DNA from: Membranipora membranacea
Taxonomy: Eukaryota; Bryozoa; Gymnolaemata; Cheilostomatida; Membraniporidae
Length of the DNA: 64,000 bases
Reading direction: 5' to 3'
NCBI GenBank assembly: GCA_914767715.1
Contig: OU612069.1
Span: 13,949,387 to 14,013,386, forward strand
Shown: in pieces, positions 35,600 to 47,920 of the stretch
Position numbering within the stretch: position 1 is the first letter of the stretch
Layout of the letters: every line of letters begins with the position of its first letter
Position numbers and translations under genes: made by a program
Notes under the pieces: generated by a model
What the model saw: the letters and a program-made list of their open reading frames with translations, nothing else
Database searches by the model: none
Told to the model about the DNA's origin: nothing

Positions 35600-35820
35600 G
35601 AATAATTCCATAAACTTGATAATACAACACATATATTGAGGGCACCCTTGTACAAGATAATGATTGGCAAGCTTGAGTAATGAATGAGCAGGTCACCTCC
35701 ATTAACATCATGGGTAGTGACTCGGATTCGAACCTCCAACTCTAAGATTGAAGAAGTCGAATCCTCACAGCTATAAGATGAGGCTAGTTTGGTAGAGCTA
35801 ATGTTTTTTGACTGTTCATC
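35600..35820 (-). repeat. tRNA-derived SINE family C, intron 1 of the orphan gene
   Basis: The minus strand contains GGAGGTTCGAATCCGAG (B box), GGAGGTGACCTGCTCATTCA and AAGCTTGCC. It is homologous to plus-strand 58440-58620, which lies in intron 1 of the intact inverted gene, in the same orientation relative to the gene. Confidence 0.72.
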
Positions 35821-35869
35821 TCTAAAAGCTGGCAATGTTTTTAAAAGCTGACCAATAGGGGGTTAGCGA

Positions 35870-36318
35870 TTATCACATCACAGAGTAAGGATATACAGAG
35901 AGGACACTTCAATGATTGTTATAGTGCCTGCGGTTTTTGATTTACTGGGGGAAAGTTGTGCACAGCTGGATGCTGAAAACTCATTACCTCTATAATATGT
36001 TATAATGTCATTTTTCTTGCTGACATCTCTACCTTTGATGGGCCATAATTCATTCTGTATTTATCCTAAAGACTGATTTCCAACTTTGTTGGAATGTCCA
36101 ACCTTCAAGCTATACACCATATTGTTTTCATTTTTTGCAAGGATACATAGGCTATGAGCTATCTGCATTTGAAAAATGAGTTATATTATATATATTTACG
36201 TGTGACAATTGATAAACATCTGGTCATAAAAATTAGGAAATGTCTGTGTATTGACCCAGGCCACATGTAAATCTATATGATTGTTTATCCTTACTCTGTG
36301 ATCACATCACATCACATT
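35870..36318. mobile_element. ~450-bp inverted-repeat element in intron 1 of the orphan gene
   Basis: Ends ATCACAGAGTAAGGAT (35878) and ATCCTTACTCTGTGAT (36287) are inverted copies. Related sequence occurs near 42370-42480 (CACATGTAAATCTATATGAT). It is absent from the matching intron at 58 kb, so it inserted after the duplication or was lost there. Confidence 0.6.
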
Positions 36319-36460
36319 ATCACATCACTCTCTTCAATTTGAGTTGTTGAACATTCACAAATCTTTGGTTTCAGCCTTAGGTGTGAACATATTTTGCAGT
36401 TACCATAATTACTCTCTGTTTTTAGATAATGCTTCTGTTTCTTGGACCAACATTGGTTAG

Positions 36461-38298
36461 GTAAGAGTCTATTGTACCTGTTACTGACTATTGCACACAG
36501 TAAAACTATGTATTGTATTGTAATAGAAACAATTCATTGGAAGGAAAATAATTATGTTCAGTATAAAGAACAGTGGATTTTGCTCTGTATGAGTAGTTAC
36601 AACTTGGAGTTATAAGTTACCAGTTGCCTGGGGCTTTTGCCCCAGGATGTAGTTCAGCAATAAAACCATCTGCCAAACTGCCGAAAAAACTACATTCATT
36701 AATATTCATGACAAAGTAATCTGATATGCACTATGCAAGCGGGGATGTCAAGATCTAAGCAATGATCTGACACAATCACCTCACTGTTAAACAAAGCTAG
36801 ATTATCACGCCAACATTTGTTGACATGCTGTAGAATGTGACACAGTGAATTTGCTTTTTGTCAGATACAACCAATAATATATCAGAGTGATTCACTGCTA
36901 GCAATTTTTAAACAAATACATAATTGGACTAAACTGTGAAAAATAAATTGGTTTATAATGCAAGGATACGCTCTTCTGTTCTCAGAAGAGTTTTCTTCAC
37001 AACCCATGAAAGAGGATAACTTCATTTTCTGAGTCTTATATTGTCTGCTGATTGGTTATTTGGTCTGAGTTTGAGCAGATGTTTGCCTAGAATGATTTGC
37101 AATCTAGTGAATATTTAGATTGGGATTCGACTTAGGGCAATGAACATGCACTTCCAAATGATATGACATGTTCGTCGACTCTTTTAATCATGGTAAAGGC
37201 AGATACCATAGATTCTACTATACAAAATGTAGTTTTAGAAGCTATTTCTTTTTTGCGGCTGTAGCAGCTCTAATCAATGAATATGAGCAACTCGACAGGT
37301 GCTTTAAAATATGAGAACTTTGTTCAACACCATGCGGATCTTGGTGGATATTTCTGTGTTTGCATAAACTGAATAGTTGATGCTGATATTTTACAATCTG
37401 TGACCTGTCATTCATTGGTGTTGGCAGTGACTGGCAAGAAAGAGCCAAAACACTTGCCAGATAGGTCGCAGCCAGCTGTCCATAAATAGGAATTATTCAA
37501 GCTTCATCAACGTAGTCATTTTGGATATTGAAACGGACACATTTCAGGTTGGTAGTGAAATAATGAGATCAAAGTTGTTGAACAAGGAAACATGGTAATA
37601 TCATGAAGGGAATGATTTATTGCAAGCTATATTTATTTGGTTTATATCATTCAGATAAAGATCAATCAACTGTATTTTTGGTTTGCTCGTAAACAATTTT
37701 ACTATGTCATTTAAAATTGCAGAAGATGCGTATAAGGCTTGGTTTGGTCGATCTGTAGTTCTCTGTGCACCATTTGTAGTGATCTGTGTAACAGAAAATA
37801 ACGATTGCAATAATTTATGGCTGAAAGAATAGTCAATGTGGTTAAATTAAGAATGAGTTGTAAATGGAGACCGTTTTATAAACATTGCATAAGGGAAATT
37901 TCTTTTAAATGGTATTGAAGTAAATAAGACAATACATGTTTATCAGATATACTGCTTTCGAGCACAATGATGGAGAAAATTAGTGTGAAATGCTCAAGGC
38001 AAATATCAGTGCACTGTAACTATGAGTGTCAGACTTAAAATGGAGATACAATGAATGAAGAGCTTCCCCATCATCATTGTAACTAGTCTATGACAAAGAT
38101 TACCAATTAAAGCCATCTCATCTGTTCATACTAGTGACTGCGAACTATCCTAACAAATTATGTTATATTTCCACAGTTGATGATATTACACCTGACTTTC
38201 TACTGGATTTGACTACAGAGGATCACAGATCAGACCGTCATTAACGCTGATAAATATCTTTATCTACAGTCAAACGCCCTCACCTTTTACTGGTTTGG
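36461..38298. other. intergenic, includes 3' flank of the next peptide gene
   Basis: No gene recognised. 37600-37680 resembles 6720-6785 and 19170-19250, the probable 3' flank of the MQxN genes. Confidence 0.45.
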
Positions 38299-39893
38299 TT
38301 AGCCTCTAGTATTTGTACACTGACCGTTAGGGCAGCACCAGGATCCAGATCCACAGTCATCATCAACAACACAAGTTGCCCCTCTTGTGGAATCACAGAG
38401 ATCACCACTGTAATGAAAGGAATTGGCGCATATATAATTAATAAGCCTTGCTAGTCGTGTGGGGAGATAGTGTGGGGTTTAAAAAATGCTTATGTTGTCT
38501 TGCCTAATGTTGAAAAATGTGCCACATGATGGGATAATATATCTGTGGAAATGCAATTGTATATGCATCCATCATATACACAGGTCTGACAAGTTTAAAT
38601 AGGCCTCTTTCGATAGTAAATCGTTCCGGTTAATGGCTGCGGTTAATGGCTGCGTACGGTGTTCAACTTAGCATTGTTGAGTGATTCGGACAGTAAAGCC
38701 GATCTAAATCTGATTACAGCAAACATTATGCTCAAATAGTATAGGTTTATGTTAGTTAAGTATGGTGATGGCAGAGTTTGACACAGTTGGCCTGACTGCA
38801 GATGCGTTCTGTGAGTCATGTCATGTCATGTCATTCTGTGATTAAGATCAGGAGGGTAGTGTTTAGTTTAATATTTGCAGGTTGGAACAGCCACATAACA
38901 AATTATTCAAGCCAGTAGCTATATGACAGACAGAGAGGCACTGCCTTCCCTAGAATGCTACATAAAATGATTCAAAGCGCTAAAATTAAATTATTGATGT
39001 CAAAATCAGTTCATTTGGGACCTATATTTGCTGTTTTTATTCTTCTGGGGGAACTTTGTGCCCTCAAGGGTTTATGCCGCCCCTGCCAGTATTTCTAAAA
39101 TACAGCTCTGCTTTAGGAGCGCTAAGCCTTTGCTAGCCAGTCACCTGCCAAAAATACAATTTGTCACTTGTCATTCTAATCACATTGATAATGGTGGATT
39201 AGGTATCAACTGGCACGTTGGCACCATGATATGTTGGAGAATGTTTCAATTGTGTTGAAAGTTTACACAAACAATTCATAACTGTGTATATTTTGATGGA
39301 TGGAAATAAATAGATCAAAGCAAAACATACTGGCAATCGCCCATGAAGAAACTTCAATTTCTACACAAGATAACCGCTGGGGAAGTGACAAGCATTCCGG
39401 TTGGTTCAGCAGTGAGTTTGGTGCCACCGTAACAATCTGTGCACTCAAATTCCATGGCGAAATGGTTCATTGGGATGGATATAATCATATCGAAGAGAAG
39501 ACATATAAATACTCCTTACCTGACGATTGTAAGGAATACTGCCATCATAACAAAAACCTGTCAAACGTAAGAGAGTGAAGTTCATTAAAATTCATATGTG
39601 TACTGGTTGGAACCTAAGCTGATTATTATGTTGTTTAATACTATGATTCTAAGATTGAAAAGTTACTTGGCATATCGGAATTAGAAAAATGCCATTGGCC
39701 TGTATGAGCTACCAGAACAGAACAAAATATCACAAGAGACCCGGCTCTCTGCTAACCACCCTCCGGGAACATTTTGGCTACATCCTGAATACCTTTTGCT
39801 AACACCCGACTACCTTCTGGATGCCTTATATGGAGGCATGTCAATGTTTTCTCAGTAGCTTGTACTCACCATTTGAAGAATGTTAAGCTGCAT
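38299..39893 (-). CDS. secreted WAP-like 6-Cys mini-peptide (MQxN subfamily, copy C)
   Basis: Minus-strand exons 39870-39893 (MQLNILQM), 39520-39557 (hydrophobic core ending LTIV) and 38299-38407 (stop 38299-38301) give 56 aa. Splice phases 0 and 2 and exon sizes 24/38 equal those of copy A. The mature part starts GDLC and has cysteine spacing C-x7-C-x5-C-x5-CC-x4-C with an acidic VVDDDC before the core and the shared ending CTNTRG. Signal peptide and CGSGSWCCP core are almost identical to copy A, while the loop between the first two cysteines differs completely. Probably secreted and disulfide-bonded; function unknown. Confidence 0.85.
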
Positions 39894-39994
39894 TTTGCTT
39901 TACTTCTGATATAAATTTCTGTACGATGTCTTTCACTAGTCCTGATAAGCCTACTCGACAGATGCCTTGTGTGAGCTATGCAAACTGGTGGAAC

Positions 39995-40006
39995 TATATA
40001 TATGCC
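39995..40006 (-). promoter_or_regulatory. TATA box of the copy C peptide gene
   Basis: GGCATATATATA on the minus strand, about 105 bp upstream of the ATG at 39893, in the same position as in the two other intact MQxN genes. Confidence 0.6.
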
Positions 40007-40429
40007 TAAGTTTGATTAATATGATTGGGTAATTACACTTATTTGAGCGTGTGCACCCTGGATGTTGTTCATGCGGAACAGAGTTCATAAGCAGGGAAGA
40101 GGAAAGGGAAAGATAAGGGAATTTGTTGTCAACGCATTTCCTATAGTTTGGGTGATATCTAATATATCCTTTTCGGAGGCATGAGGAAACTTTCTCTTAA
40201 AAAACTCAAATATCAGAATTTATAAAACAGACCGTTAAATCGGTTTACCTCATTAAAGATATATTAAAATTGAGAACTGCCCATGAATTTAACAGGTAAA
40301 CATCCTTACAGTCCTCAAACAATCACAAAGTATCAAATTTTAGGATTGCTTATAAAAGGAATTTAATTAATTCCAGAATGTGGTACTCCAACTGAGTGGC
40401 CTGATAAAAAGACAAATATATTTCTCTAT

Positions 40430-40760
40430 TAGGATCTGGCTCAAAATAAGGTGTGATGTACATCAGCTTGGCGTGTGACAGGGAGGTGGCATGTGACAAA
40501 TGTGATGTATAGCTTTTCTATTTTTGGTGTTGAAAGTGTTTTCAGTGCCAACAAGCAAACATAGCTTGATAGGTCTTTGGAAGTAGTTTGGTGACCATGG
40601 ATCAAGATTAAGCCAACTATTCATGTGTGTACAGGAAAGAGACATTTCCAACTGACCAATAAATGATTAGAATTCTAGTTGGATAGGAAGTCATCCTCAT
40701 GTTAGAAATTGCCCTGAAGTTGAACTTTGATGTTTGAGGAAACGCATCAATTATTTTATT
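40430..40760. repeat. cluster-specific dispersed repeat
   Basis: Shares GTGACAGGGA-GTGGCATGTGACAAAT, GTGATGTATAGCTTT, GCCAACTATTCAT, GAAGTCATCCTCATG and GAAGTTGAACTTTGATNTTTGAGGA with copies at about 44400-44665, 45190-45480, 45510-45680, 47520-47660 and 60240-60400. It is found only among the peptide genes, so it probably travelled with the gene duplications. Confidence 0.65.
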
Positions 40761-42214
40761 GCAAAAGCGGCACTGTGAAAGAAAATTGTAGGATTCATCA
40801 TCTATATTTAACTAGTATTTGGCTTCCAAACCTACTTTACATGGTAGTCACATTTCTAAGCTGAAGACAGCCAAGCCAGACCTGTGGAATCAAAATACTG
40901 GAATCAGTGAGCTGTAATGTAAATAGAAAACTAAACAAACAAACCGCAAAACAACCAAACCAACCATCTTACATAATATGATATTTGCTTGAATTCACAG
41001 GTTATTTCTGCACACATGATGAGATCCCCACTAAATTTGCAGGAAACTGCTCTAATGTAATAGTTTTGTGAGAAGGTGACAACTTTCATTTAAGATCAGA
41101 GCTAATGAGAGAGGGCACAGCAATCAATCATATATAGTGACAGGCAAGATCATTGGCTGATCAGTGTAATTAGAGGCAGAGACTGGCCGGTCCATTTTAC
41201 ATGTAAATCACTTGATATTTTACTCTAGTGGTCAGCTGTGTTATATAAGAAATTGTGATTTGCAGAAACCCAATAATAAGGTTGAATAGCAGCGTGTGAA
41301 TAGCTATTGTGATGTTGGCTCATCACACTTGGGATTATAGGATTTTATTACAATGTTTAATTTCAATCTCGACAACGGTATCTAGGCAACCTCTAAAACA
41401 TAAATCATAAACGTCAAAGTCGACCAATATGAGTCTGTATAATTTGAAACGGTTGATTTGAAATCACTGGAACTGGGCGATTTCGATCAATTTTCACCAT
41501 TTTCTGATGTGATTTTTGGAATAAAATCTATGGGGAATGTGTATCATACAATTCCGCTTGAGCAAATCCCATTCTAATTAACAAAAATTCATATCTGGTC
41601 CTCTCATTTCCAAAAAGCAGGAGGAATTTAAATGCTGCTAACCCCATTTGAATTTGATATGCCTGGGAGATCGCTTCACATTGACTGGGACTTTTATACC
41701 CGTCTTTGCACTTTAAACAGCTTCCTAGTACTTCTTTGCTCGGTGTGTTGTGATCTTATACCTGACCAACCCCTCAAATCCAGAACTAAATACCAGCATC
41801 TGATGTACTATATTCTTATCATACATCTCATGAATGGTTAATGACTCAATTACAGCAACACACATGCTTTTATCGGATACTCTTAGGTGCTTTTGGAAGG
41901 CCTATACGCAGCAAACTTGTCTATAAAAAAGGTATATTTACATGGCATTGAGATTAAGACAGAGATAATTTCTCTATGAGACTTGTGTGTCTATTGTGAT
42001 TTGTTTGTGAAAAATTTTGGACATAAGTGAGCCCACTTAAAAATATCAACAATGATATCATAGAGAGTTAGGTAGGGAAAAGACTAGAGTAGAAACTGTA
42101 GGCGATAAATACCACAAACTTATGGCCTATCCTGATAGTGTCTTGCTAATCACACTATCAATGACAATGTGTCAAACATCAAATCATCTAAAACAACAAA
42201 GAATGCAATCTTAG

Positions 42215-42345
42215 GCATGAAGTAGGAGGTAACTCAGTTGGTTAGAGTGCCTGCCCTCTATTGTGCAATTGTTGGAGTTCTGGGTTCAAATTCTGCTTCA
42301 GTCTACCGACTCCTGTGACTTAGTTCTGTACTCAGACATTTCCTA
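42215..42345 (+). repeat. tRNA-derived SINE, family B
   Basis: A box AACTCAGTTGGTTAGAG and B box GGGTTCAAATTCTG, followed by TCTACCGACTCCTGTG. Same order as 49662-49860 and the minus strand of 7775-7915. Confidence 0.7.
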
Positions 42346-42815
42346 ATTTTGATGACCAGAAGTCTTTCAGTTTGTCACATGTAAATCTATATGATAAAAC
42401 TCATTTAACAAACCAGATAACTCATAGCTCATGTATCCTAGCAGAAAATCCCAATAATATGGTGTATAGCTTGACGGCTTGCCAACATTCCTCAAACCAA
42501 ATGATGGTGTAAAACTTTTGGATTGCTTCTAAAACGATTTCTATGTTGTAGAATCTTGCATGGAATAAGCAGATCCAAATCAAAGTTGGCATGTGACAGG
42601 GAGGGGGCGGACAGCATTCCTAATGTATTAATTTCCGTATTTACTATAATGCAAGTGATTTTGACAACAACAAAAAATGTTTCCCATGTGTTATTTAACT
42701 GTGATTACTTTCTTGTCAGAACAATATACCAGAATCAAATAAATCAGAATTAAGTGTAATTATGTAATCTTTATTATTGAAAAATCTTTGCAAAGCAGTA
42801 TAATTGAATGGCTAT

Positions 42816-44276
42816 TTAGCCTTTTGTGGCTGTGCATTCACAATTAGGGCAGCATACTTGTTGCAATCCGCAATCATCGTCAGTGACACAAAAGGATCCT
42901 GGTATGGTGCTGACACCAAAGCAATCGCTCTTCCCCAGTCCTCACATTTCACCTTCACCAAAGAAAGGACAAAAAGTATACAACATGCTGGCAACTCGGA
43001 GAATTGGTGCTAATAGGAAGGAGCAACATGAAATGCAAACAAACTGGATTAAACGCACAATTAATGACAATGATGATCGCTGTACCTCAATCAATTTGTG
43101 TGCTATTTGAAGTTTCTCTGTGAGAGATTGCCAGTAAGACATATTTTAATCTATAAAATTCAAACCACAAATATAAACACAATCATTCAAAGTCGGTTCT
43201 GGAACATAATATGACACTTGACACATTCTTATATCATATTAGGGTGCCAACATGCCAATTTATATATCACTAGTCTTAATCAATGTGGTTATCATGACAA
43301 GTGACAGATTGTTGCAACTGTGTTGAAGGTGTTGGCTGTCAAAAGTTAAGTTTGCTAATTAACTGTCTCATTCCGCAAAAAAAAACAAACCGCAAGCTTC
43401 TATCAGATACAATTTTCAAAATTATATTTGTTTCTCATTTCTTGTCTTGTATCGCTAAGATTTATACTAGCAAGAATTTTATAGTCAAAGTAAAGATACA
43501 GGTACCTATGATAGTCAAGGTATGGAAATGCAAGCTTGATCTAAACCTGAATCTGAGTGTGTCAAATGTTTCATTCAAAGAAACCTATTCTATTTCATTT
43601 ACCCTTAGAGTCACATACTCTTGTGTCGGGATTGACCTCTCCCTCTGGTGGTTTCATTTGCACAGCAGCATAAAGAATGTCACAGTTACTAAGCATGCAC
43701 TCTTATTTCATGGTGAGATTACTGTTTAGGGAGATAATCAAGTAACTGAAGAGCAAAGAAAAAAAAGTGTATTATGAATCCTTACCTGGCCATTGCAAAG
43801 AACACTGCAATCATGAAGAAGACCTGGAAAATTAACAACAGTGATACTTCATCAAAACTCATATGGGTACTGTTTGGAACCAAAGATCATTAACATGTCA
43901 GTCATAAGTCATTATGGGCAAAGCTACTTTGAAAACAAGCCCGTTGACCTTATGGGCTAATAATAGGAATTCCTTCCTAATGACTTATATTATTACTTCA
44001 CTTTGAGATATTTGACTTATGATACTTTAACCACTATTGTAAGTTATGACCACAAACTAAAACAAAGATCACATATAAGTTCTACACCCAAATGATCCAT
44101 TAATAAATAAGCTATCCAGCTGCTCACAGTTAGTTTGCTGTGAATAATGAAAAACTTGTTATGATAAGCTTCCTCCTAGATACCTAGATAGTATCAATCG
44201 CTAACATCCATATCTTTCAATGCTCCATGTTTAATCATTGTCTTGTACTCACCATTTGAAGAACATTTAGTTGCAT
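42816..44276 (-). pseudogene. chimeric, inactivated peptide gene (MQxN exons 1-2, GKG-type exon 3)
   Basis: Exon 1 (44253-44276, MQLNVLQM) and exon 2 (43786-43823, hydrophobic) are MQxN type with normal splice sites. The only Cys exon downstream, 42816-~42965, is GKG type and nearly identical to 57615-57759, ending CCPNCECTATKG. It is damaged. A gap removes the GTGCAG/TGGC acceptor seen in the intact relative, and the first cysteine codon TGC is TGA. The TATA block found before the intact MQxN genes is also replaced upstream of 44276. No MQxN-type third exon was seen between 42966 and 43785. With three independent lesions the locus is very probably dead. Confidence 0.8.
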
Positions 44277-45825
44277 TTTGCGTTAGTACTGATATAGATA
44301 ATTCTCTCACTGGTCCTGCTAGGTCTGCTTGACTGATGATTTGTGTGAGATATGTCAACTGGTGGTACTCCAATTGAGTGAACTTATAAAAAAAACACCT
44401 AAATCTTCTGTTTTAGGATCTGGCTTCAAATTACCTGATTTAAAAAATGTTGGCACATTGACAGGGAAGTGGCATTTATGACAAATGTGATGTATAGCTT
44501 TCCCATTTACGGCATTTAAAGTGTTTTGACATCATGAAGCGAGCATTGATTGATAGCTATGTACATGACAGAGATAAGTGCTATCACCCAATGATTTTTT
44601 TGGAGAAGAAGTCCTCCTCATATTGTAATTTGATTTGAAGTTGAACTTTGATTTTCGAGGATGGACATCCGTTATGTGGTTGCATAAGCATGGCTACACT
44701 GTAGTAAGGTCACACTTTGTTAAACAACCTTTTGAGCAGATCAGGACATTGTAAGAACTTGATTGACTGCACAGTAGTTCATTAAGAAGCCTTTGGACCT
44801 AGGGTTCCTAAATTCCTAGACCTGGGGCTAAGTAAGATATTATGTTATTGGATAGGTAGGAGTATGTATCTAAATCTATTTTCTTCTCTATATTGTTGGT
44901 ACTTACAATTCAATAAACATGTGTACCCTGGAAAATTCTCATGCAGAACAAACAACAATATCCGAGGGTGAGGAGGACAACATTTATAGCTTCCCTGACT
45001 TTCCTCAAACCAAATGATGGTACGAAATTAAATTTTAACACTTTTATTGGCAGTCTATTTCATTCCAGTAGCGGAATGTTTCCGAATAGTGCCGAAAAAA
45101 AGAGGAAAAGAGGGAAAAGGACTGCTTCTTAACTAAAATTAAATTGATTCCAAAATATGGTTATCCAACTGAGTTTCCTGATATAAAGACAATTACTGCT
45201 TTAGGATCTGGCTTCAAATAAACGGATGATGTAAATCATGTTGGCATGTGACACAGAAATTGCGTATGGCAAAACGGAGTGTATAGCTTTCCTTTTTACG
45301 GCATTGGAAGAGTTTTCTGAGCCAAAAAGAAGCCATCGATTAATAGCTATGGGTGAAAATGGATGAGCCTGGATCTGAATTTAGCCAACTATTCATACGC
45401 ATACAGGAAAGAGAGAATTCCTACTGACCAATAAATGATCAGAATTCTAGGTGGAAAGGAAGTCATCCTCATGTTGGTAATTACTCTGAAGATCACAAGC
45501 ATATCTTATGTTTTATGATTTGGCTTGGGTTTGGATCAAATAAACTGATGATGTAAATCAAGTTGGTACATTGACAGGGAAGTGGCATGTGACAAATTTG
45601 ATGTATAGCTTTCCTATTTTAGGAATTGAAATCTGTTTTTGGCTTCACAAAACAACCATTGAATTATAGCTATAAGGTGAAGAAGTTTTTGCTATATATT
45701 ATCTCACTGCTGTTGCTATCTTGTCTATGCATTATATTAGTATCAATTGGATAATTCAGGTTTTTACTCATTGTTTAATCTTTATTAATGGAATACTGTA
45801 TGTAGACCAGTGACATTATGTTAGT
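44277..45825. other. intergenic with cluster repeats
   Basis: Two to three copies of the cluster-specific repeat (44400-44665, 45190-45480, 45510-45680). No gene recognised; the 63-codon frame at 44941 lacks support. Confidence 0.5.
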
Positions 45826-46627
45826 TTAACCTAATGTGGCTGTACATTCACAATTTGGGCAACAATATGATCCATTGCCGCAATCAGTGTGTGCATTACA
45901 GGTGGTTCCAGCATGAGTGTCAAAGTACAAGCAATGTGTATGAAAGTTTCCACATCTTTTTCCTTTGCCACTGTGCAAAACAAAAGACAAAACTTTAATA
46001 AGGTGATAACTGAGAGTTTTGATTTCAATGGGAAGCCATTTAAAAATGTGTATCTTTTACACAAATTCATTGCCTGGACCTTTGTAAATTGAATTCATAT
46101 CTCATACACTTTTAGAAACGACAGTTTATTGGGCTTGTACAGTACAGCTGATACTCAATGAACCTGAGCAAGAGTGACAACTATTATGGTACAGATCATG
46201 TTCACCACTAGAGAACTTTTTTCGAACTGTTGAAATATTGACCGTGAAATGCATTGGTTTGTTGGTATGCTACGTTAGCTGCACATTGGCCAAACTTAAA
46301 TCTATAATACTGTCAATGCTTACCTGACAATTGTTAGTCCGAGGAGCAGAAGCATAATCTAAAATAAGAGAAAAGTAAAGCTTAAGAAAGTTGTCAATGC
46401 TTAGTGAGAAATGCTATAGATATTTCGTATTTGATCTGCTTATACAACTATTTGCTGCTCACAGAGACAAAGGGCATCAATATGGTTGAGCTGCACAGAT
46501 TTTAAAACACACCTATGTCAAACATGTCTCAATTAAACATCTTTAAACCATGAATGCTCAAGTTATGGGTGGAAAATCAACCTGAAAGAACACAAAATCT
46601 TACCAGGCTATGAGCAGAGAATCTCAT
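45826..46627 (-). CDS. secreted WAP-like 8-Cys peptide (GKG subfamily, copy E)
   Basis: Minus-strand exons 46604-46627 (MRFSAHSL), 46324-46358 (35 nt, hydrophobic, ending LTIV) and 45826-45970 (stop 45826-45828) give 67 aa. Donors are GTAAG and acceptors ATTTTAG and GCACAG; intron phases are 0 and 2 as in the other subfamily. The mature part starts GKGKRC and has eight cysteines, C-x6-C-x10-C-x5-C-x5-CC-x2-C-x-C. This is a four-disulfide pattern like a WAP domain with a compressed C-terminal end. The basic GKGKR start and His-rich first loop (GNFHTH) separate it from its relative at 57.6 kb. Secretion is likely; the function is unknown. Confidence 0.84.
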
Positions 46628-47749
46628 TTTGTAAGTTGTGTCGTAGTGTCTAGTTCTTCTTATGAATGACAAATAATGAAGCACTCTGCGATTTAATATG
46701 TTTTGGTAACGACATGTGATTCAGGAGGAAGAATATTGTTTACCTGTATGCAGGAAACATGTCTATGATCCAATCACAGTCTGATTTTGTGATATATATT
46801 TTTGATTATGTAGGATGTGTTTCCGTGAACTGGTTGTATCCCTGTAATTTGGATAATATCAAACTAGATTACTGCCATAAACGACCGACCTACTCACAGT
46901 CATGTGTTCTAACATCATGCATCCCCTAGCTCTCATGTATGTTGGTAATCTGCCAACTATACCCTGTAATCAGACGAATTGGCTGGTTCAAACAACATGT
47001 GGATGGATAAGGAAATCATTTTTCTTTGATAATGATGTATTGGACAAGCAGTTCAATGAGTTATAAATCTGCCTACACGATTGGCATTAGTTTTTATTGC
47101 ATTGGTGCTGTGCATGTGAAATTGTCCAGGCGTTTTGAAAATAAACAGGATTTTTACATCACATTTTTCGTTAAGTTTAAATCCCTGCATGTTTCAGATT
47201 CTGTAATAACCTAATAAAAATGGGCTTATGGGCTGCATCCTCAAATGTGAGCTTTTCAAAAGAGGGGATACGGCATTATCTGCTCATGAATTTAAAACGG
47301 AAGTTGAGCAAATAGAGAGCCCATTATGAATTGTGTTCAATTCATTGACTGAATTGTAATCTGTATTATTTGATTATCAAATGCAGTTGAATGTCACAAT
47401 ATATATATTACCAGAACAATTACATTGTATTCGAGGGCAGTGATAGTTTTTTCACTTATCTTTTATCTGCTTACGTTGTTTGGTAGTAATTGGGGGAACC
47501 GGGATCAAAATTTGGCCAAACATTGATAGTGTTGTATATTGAAGGGAGAATTTATATTGACCCACCAAGATCTAGTTGGAAAGCAAATCATCGTCATGGA
47601 ATTGTTATGAAATTGAACTTTGATATTTGAGGAAACACACCAATAATCTGATTGCAAAAGCGGCACTAAGTGATAGAAACATCAGCTTTAATTATTCATC
47701 TTAGGCCATGTTTTGGCATCTAGTCTCTTTTTTGGCTTTCAACCCCAAG

Positions 47750-47920
47750 CCCACAGGCTGAGCAAGCCACCTAAGCCAATCAGGCCAACTGATCCAACCG
47801 ATCAAACCAAATAACCAAGCAAACCAAGCTAACCATGCCTACCAAGCCACCCATACCTACCACGCTAACCAAGCCAAAAAGGACAAACCAACGCCAAAGC
47901 CAAACCAAAGCCACGTACCT
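47750..47920. repeat. AACCAAGC-type low-complexity repeat
   Basis: Irregular runs of CCAAGC, AACCAA and CTACCAAGCC variants cover about 170 bp. A weaker run of the same kind is at 40935-40965. Confidence 0.75.

Larger units (their letters stand above)
27466..36460. repeat. left arm of an inverted segmental duplication
   Basis: The order TRIM (+), spacer with AATGGAGAATTCAATG, SHAW-TPR (+), tail with CCAATCAGCATGTAG, B-box-like segment, upstream block, MRFS exon 1, SINE C, exon 2 recurs inverted at 63966-57615. Homology is patchy because of later insertions and deletions. Confidence 0.8.
35508..36460 (+). pseudogene. orphan signal-peptide exons 1 and 2 of a GKG-subfamily peptide gene
   Basis: Exon 1 at 35508-35531 (24 nt, MRFSVLRL, donor GTAAGA) and exon 2 at 36426-36460 (35 nt, IMLLFLGPTLV, acceptor TTTTTAG, donor GTAAGA) match exons 1 and 2 of the gene at 57615-58779 in length, phase and sequence. 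No cysteine-rich third exon was found on the plus strand between 36461 and 38200; the expected intron is about 465 bp. A proline sits inside the hydrophobic core. It is a relic of the left-arm copy in the inverted duplication, unless it splices to an unseen distant exon. Confidence 0.78.
40007..42815. other. intergenic with cluster-specific repeats
   Basis: No gene. Contains one copy of the cluster repeat (40430-40760), a partial copy (42490-42610) and a family B SINE at about 42215-42345. The sequence 42600-42815 resembles 57360-57614, the 3' flank of the intact GKG-type gene. Confidence 0.5.

Noticed and set aside
42812-43142. Overlapping frames on both strands around the 42.8-kb exon
   Set aside because: They are shadows of the damaged GKG-type third exon and its flank; the true frame is the one ending CCPNCECTATKG.
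43301-43729. 142-codon plus-strand frame
   Set aside because: It lies in the intron of the broken peptide gene, starts at a non-ATG codon, has odd composition and resembles the intron sequence near 39.4 kb, where the frame is not conserved.
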